A DNA stretch of 6,701 bases from Chromatiales bacterium (GTDB lineage Bacteria > Pseudomonadota > Gammaproteobacteria > Thiohalospirales > Thiohalospiraceae). The stretch lies in NCBI GenBank assembly GCA_026984715.1, contig JALSRO010000464.1, positions 1-6,701 of the forward strand. The letters run 5' to 3'. The translations under genes were made by a program, and so were the position numbers. This document shows positions 5,634-6,701 of this stretch, piece by piece (positions within the stretch are counted from its first letter, which is position 1; each line of letters opens with the position of its first letter). The notes under the pieces were generated by a model. It searched no databases. It had not been told where the DNA came from and saw only the letters and a program-made list of their open reading frames with translations.

Positions 5634-6701
5634 TACCTTACTTAGTTTTTTGGGAGTGGCTCGCGGTGGTGGGAGGAATCCCCCTGCCGCGAGTTCCCTC
5701 CGACAGCTGCGCAATAATGTCACTGTCGATGTGGTCATTCCCGCGCTGAATGAGGAGGCGACGATCCCGCTCTGCCTGGCCTCCATCGCCCGGCAGACAC
5801 TGCAGCCAAGGCAGATTGTTCTGGTTGACGATGGTAGCCGTGATCGAACGGTGGAGTATGCGCGTACCATGGGAGAGATCAGCGGGATCCCGTTGCGGAT
5901 CATTCAGCGGGGTTCACCGGTTGGCAAGACTCCAACCTTGAAGCGCCAGGCCAGGGAGCTGGACTCGGATGTGGAGTTGGTGCTGGACTCCGACACCATT
6001 CTGGAGTCGGAAAACTATATCGAGCGGGTAGTGGAGGAGCTGTTCAGATCCGAGGGAATCGGTTGTGCCTTCGGCTGTGTGCTCCCTCTGCGGGACAAGG
6101 ATCGCCGCCGGATGCACCAGGACAGAAACGTAGCGGCGTTCCTGGAGCATCACCCCGACGCGATACTGGAGTTGAACGGCAGCCTGAAGAGCAGGCTTCT
6201 GCGCGGCTTTACCAATATATACCGTGATGTGTTGTATATGTATGTGCAACGCTTTGTCAATCGTGGTCAGATGCTCCTGTTTGGTTCCACCATCAATCCG
6301 GTCGGTTGTGCCGTGGCCTACCGGAGAAAATATCTCAAAAAGGTTTTCGACCACTACGAGCCGGTGTTTGGGGACAATCTGACCAATTCCGAGGATATCT
6401 TCATCGGGTTTGCGCTGCTCAGCTGTGGTTACCGAAACGTCCAGATCGGTGACGTCTACATGCGCTCCCAGGAACCCGAGGCCACCCGCCTTCCGCGCCA
6501 GTTCTATCTCTGGTCATCCTCTTTTCTACAGAGTTGTTACTATCTGGATGATCTGGTGCGGAGTCCCTTCAAGGCGTTCAGGCGGCGCCGATACCGCAGG
6601 CGGGTGAGGCGGCTTGCAGCAGCCGACCGTCGATTGGAGAAGCGCAGCACTCCGGATCCCTACCGCCAGGCATTTGGGGACCATGTGGTACGCCGTCTTG
6701 G
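5599..6701 (+). CDS. family 2 glycosyltransferase, processive NodC/HAS-like (3' end outside the window)
   Basis: 367 codons are visible and the frame stays open to the window edge. The ATG at 5599 overlaps the epimerase by 35 bp and suggests translational coupling; its ribosome site (GAGAG, 5592-5596) is weak, and TTG 5650 or GTG 5656 are alternatives. The ATG is preferred because it gives a coherent hydrophobic N-terminus, PWFVLGPSTLLSFLGVA (residues 5-21), possibly membrane-associated. The GT-A fold starts at VDVVIPALNEEATI (about 43-56), with VDDGS (76-80) for nucleotide binding, the metal-binding DSD (130-132), and GCAVAYRRKYL near 236-246, resembling the acceptor region of NodC/hyaluronan synthases. 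SED (264-266) supplies the catalytic Asp, and QFYLW (301-305) sits where processive enzymes have QxxRW. An Arg-rich stretch follows (328-338). Expected role: polymerising or extending a glycan from nucleotide sugars at the inner membrane. Product and sugar are unknown; membrane helices beyond the edge would strengthen a synthase assignment. Confidence 0.88.
   Translation, partial: MATYPWFVLGPSTLLSFLGVARGGGRNPPAASSLRQLRNNVTVDVVIPALNEEATIPLCLASIARQTLQPRQIVLVDDGSRDRTVEYARTMGEISGIPLRIIQRGSPVGKTPTLKRQARELDSDVELVLDSDTILESENYIERVVEELFRSEGIGCAFGCVLPLRDKDRRRMHQDRNVAAFLEHHPDAILELNGSLKSRLLRGFTNIYRDVLYMYVQRFVNRGQMLLFGSTINPVGCAVAYRRKYLKKVFDHYEPVFGDNLTNSEDIFIGFALLSCGYRNVQIGDVYMRSQEPEATRLPRQFYLWSSSFLQSCYYLDDLVRSPFKAFRRRRYRRRVRRLAAADRRLEKRSTPDPYRQAFGDHVVRRL

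Noticed and set aside
4971..5903. Minus-strand open frame of 310 codons across the epimerase/glycosyltransferase junction
   Set aside because: Both + strand genes are identified by catalytic motifs; the minus frame is a GC-bias shadow.

Overview
The window holds, all on the + strand, the 3' end of uup, a long non-coding stretch, a J-like/PBP fusion gene, an outer-membrane porin gene, and the start of a sugar-nucleotide/glycosyltransferase operon that runs off the right edge. The Uup homologue, Shine-Dalgarno sites, Sec signal peptide, outer-membrane barrel ending in Phe and balanced to moderately high GC all suggest a Gram-negative bacterium, most likely a gammaproteobacterium. The species cannot be named from the sequence.

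Layout: (1) 1-413, C-terminal part of the ABC-F ATPase Uup. (2) 414-1108, about 700 bp without a convincing gene. It contains two inverted copies of a REP-like palindromic element (511-535 and 662-716), AT-rich DNA, one doubtful small ORF, and two stem-loops just before the next gene. (3) 1109-2773, a single-pass membrane protein with a cytoplasmic J-like domain whose HPD motif has become WFD, a transmembrane helix, a ~200-residue Pro/Ser-rich linker and a periplasmic PstS-like small domain. (4) 3007-4113, a signal-peptide-bearing outer-membrane porin. (5) 4114-4607, a ~500 bp regulatory-looking gap with an AT-rich cluster of CTA..TAG palindromes and a structured leader carrying CsrA/RsmA-type GGA sites, one of them overlapping the ribosome binding site. 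(6) 4608-5633, an extended-SDR nucleotide-sugar epimerase/dehydratase. (7) 5599-6701, a processive-type family 2 glycosyltransferase overlapping the epimerase by 35 bp and incomplete at its C-terminus.

How they may work together (inference): the epimerase and glycosyltransferase look like the first genes of an exopolysaccharide or cell-surface glycan operon, one supplying the nucleotide sugar and the other polymerising it. The J-like/PBP protein and porin form a second, envelope-directed pair, since both have an envelope-located substrate-handling part. Whether this pair serves the glycan system or only sits beside it cannot be decided here. The most unusual items are the J-like/PBP fusion, the inverted structured repeats with a compensatory base-pair change, and the GGA-rich leader of the epimerase.
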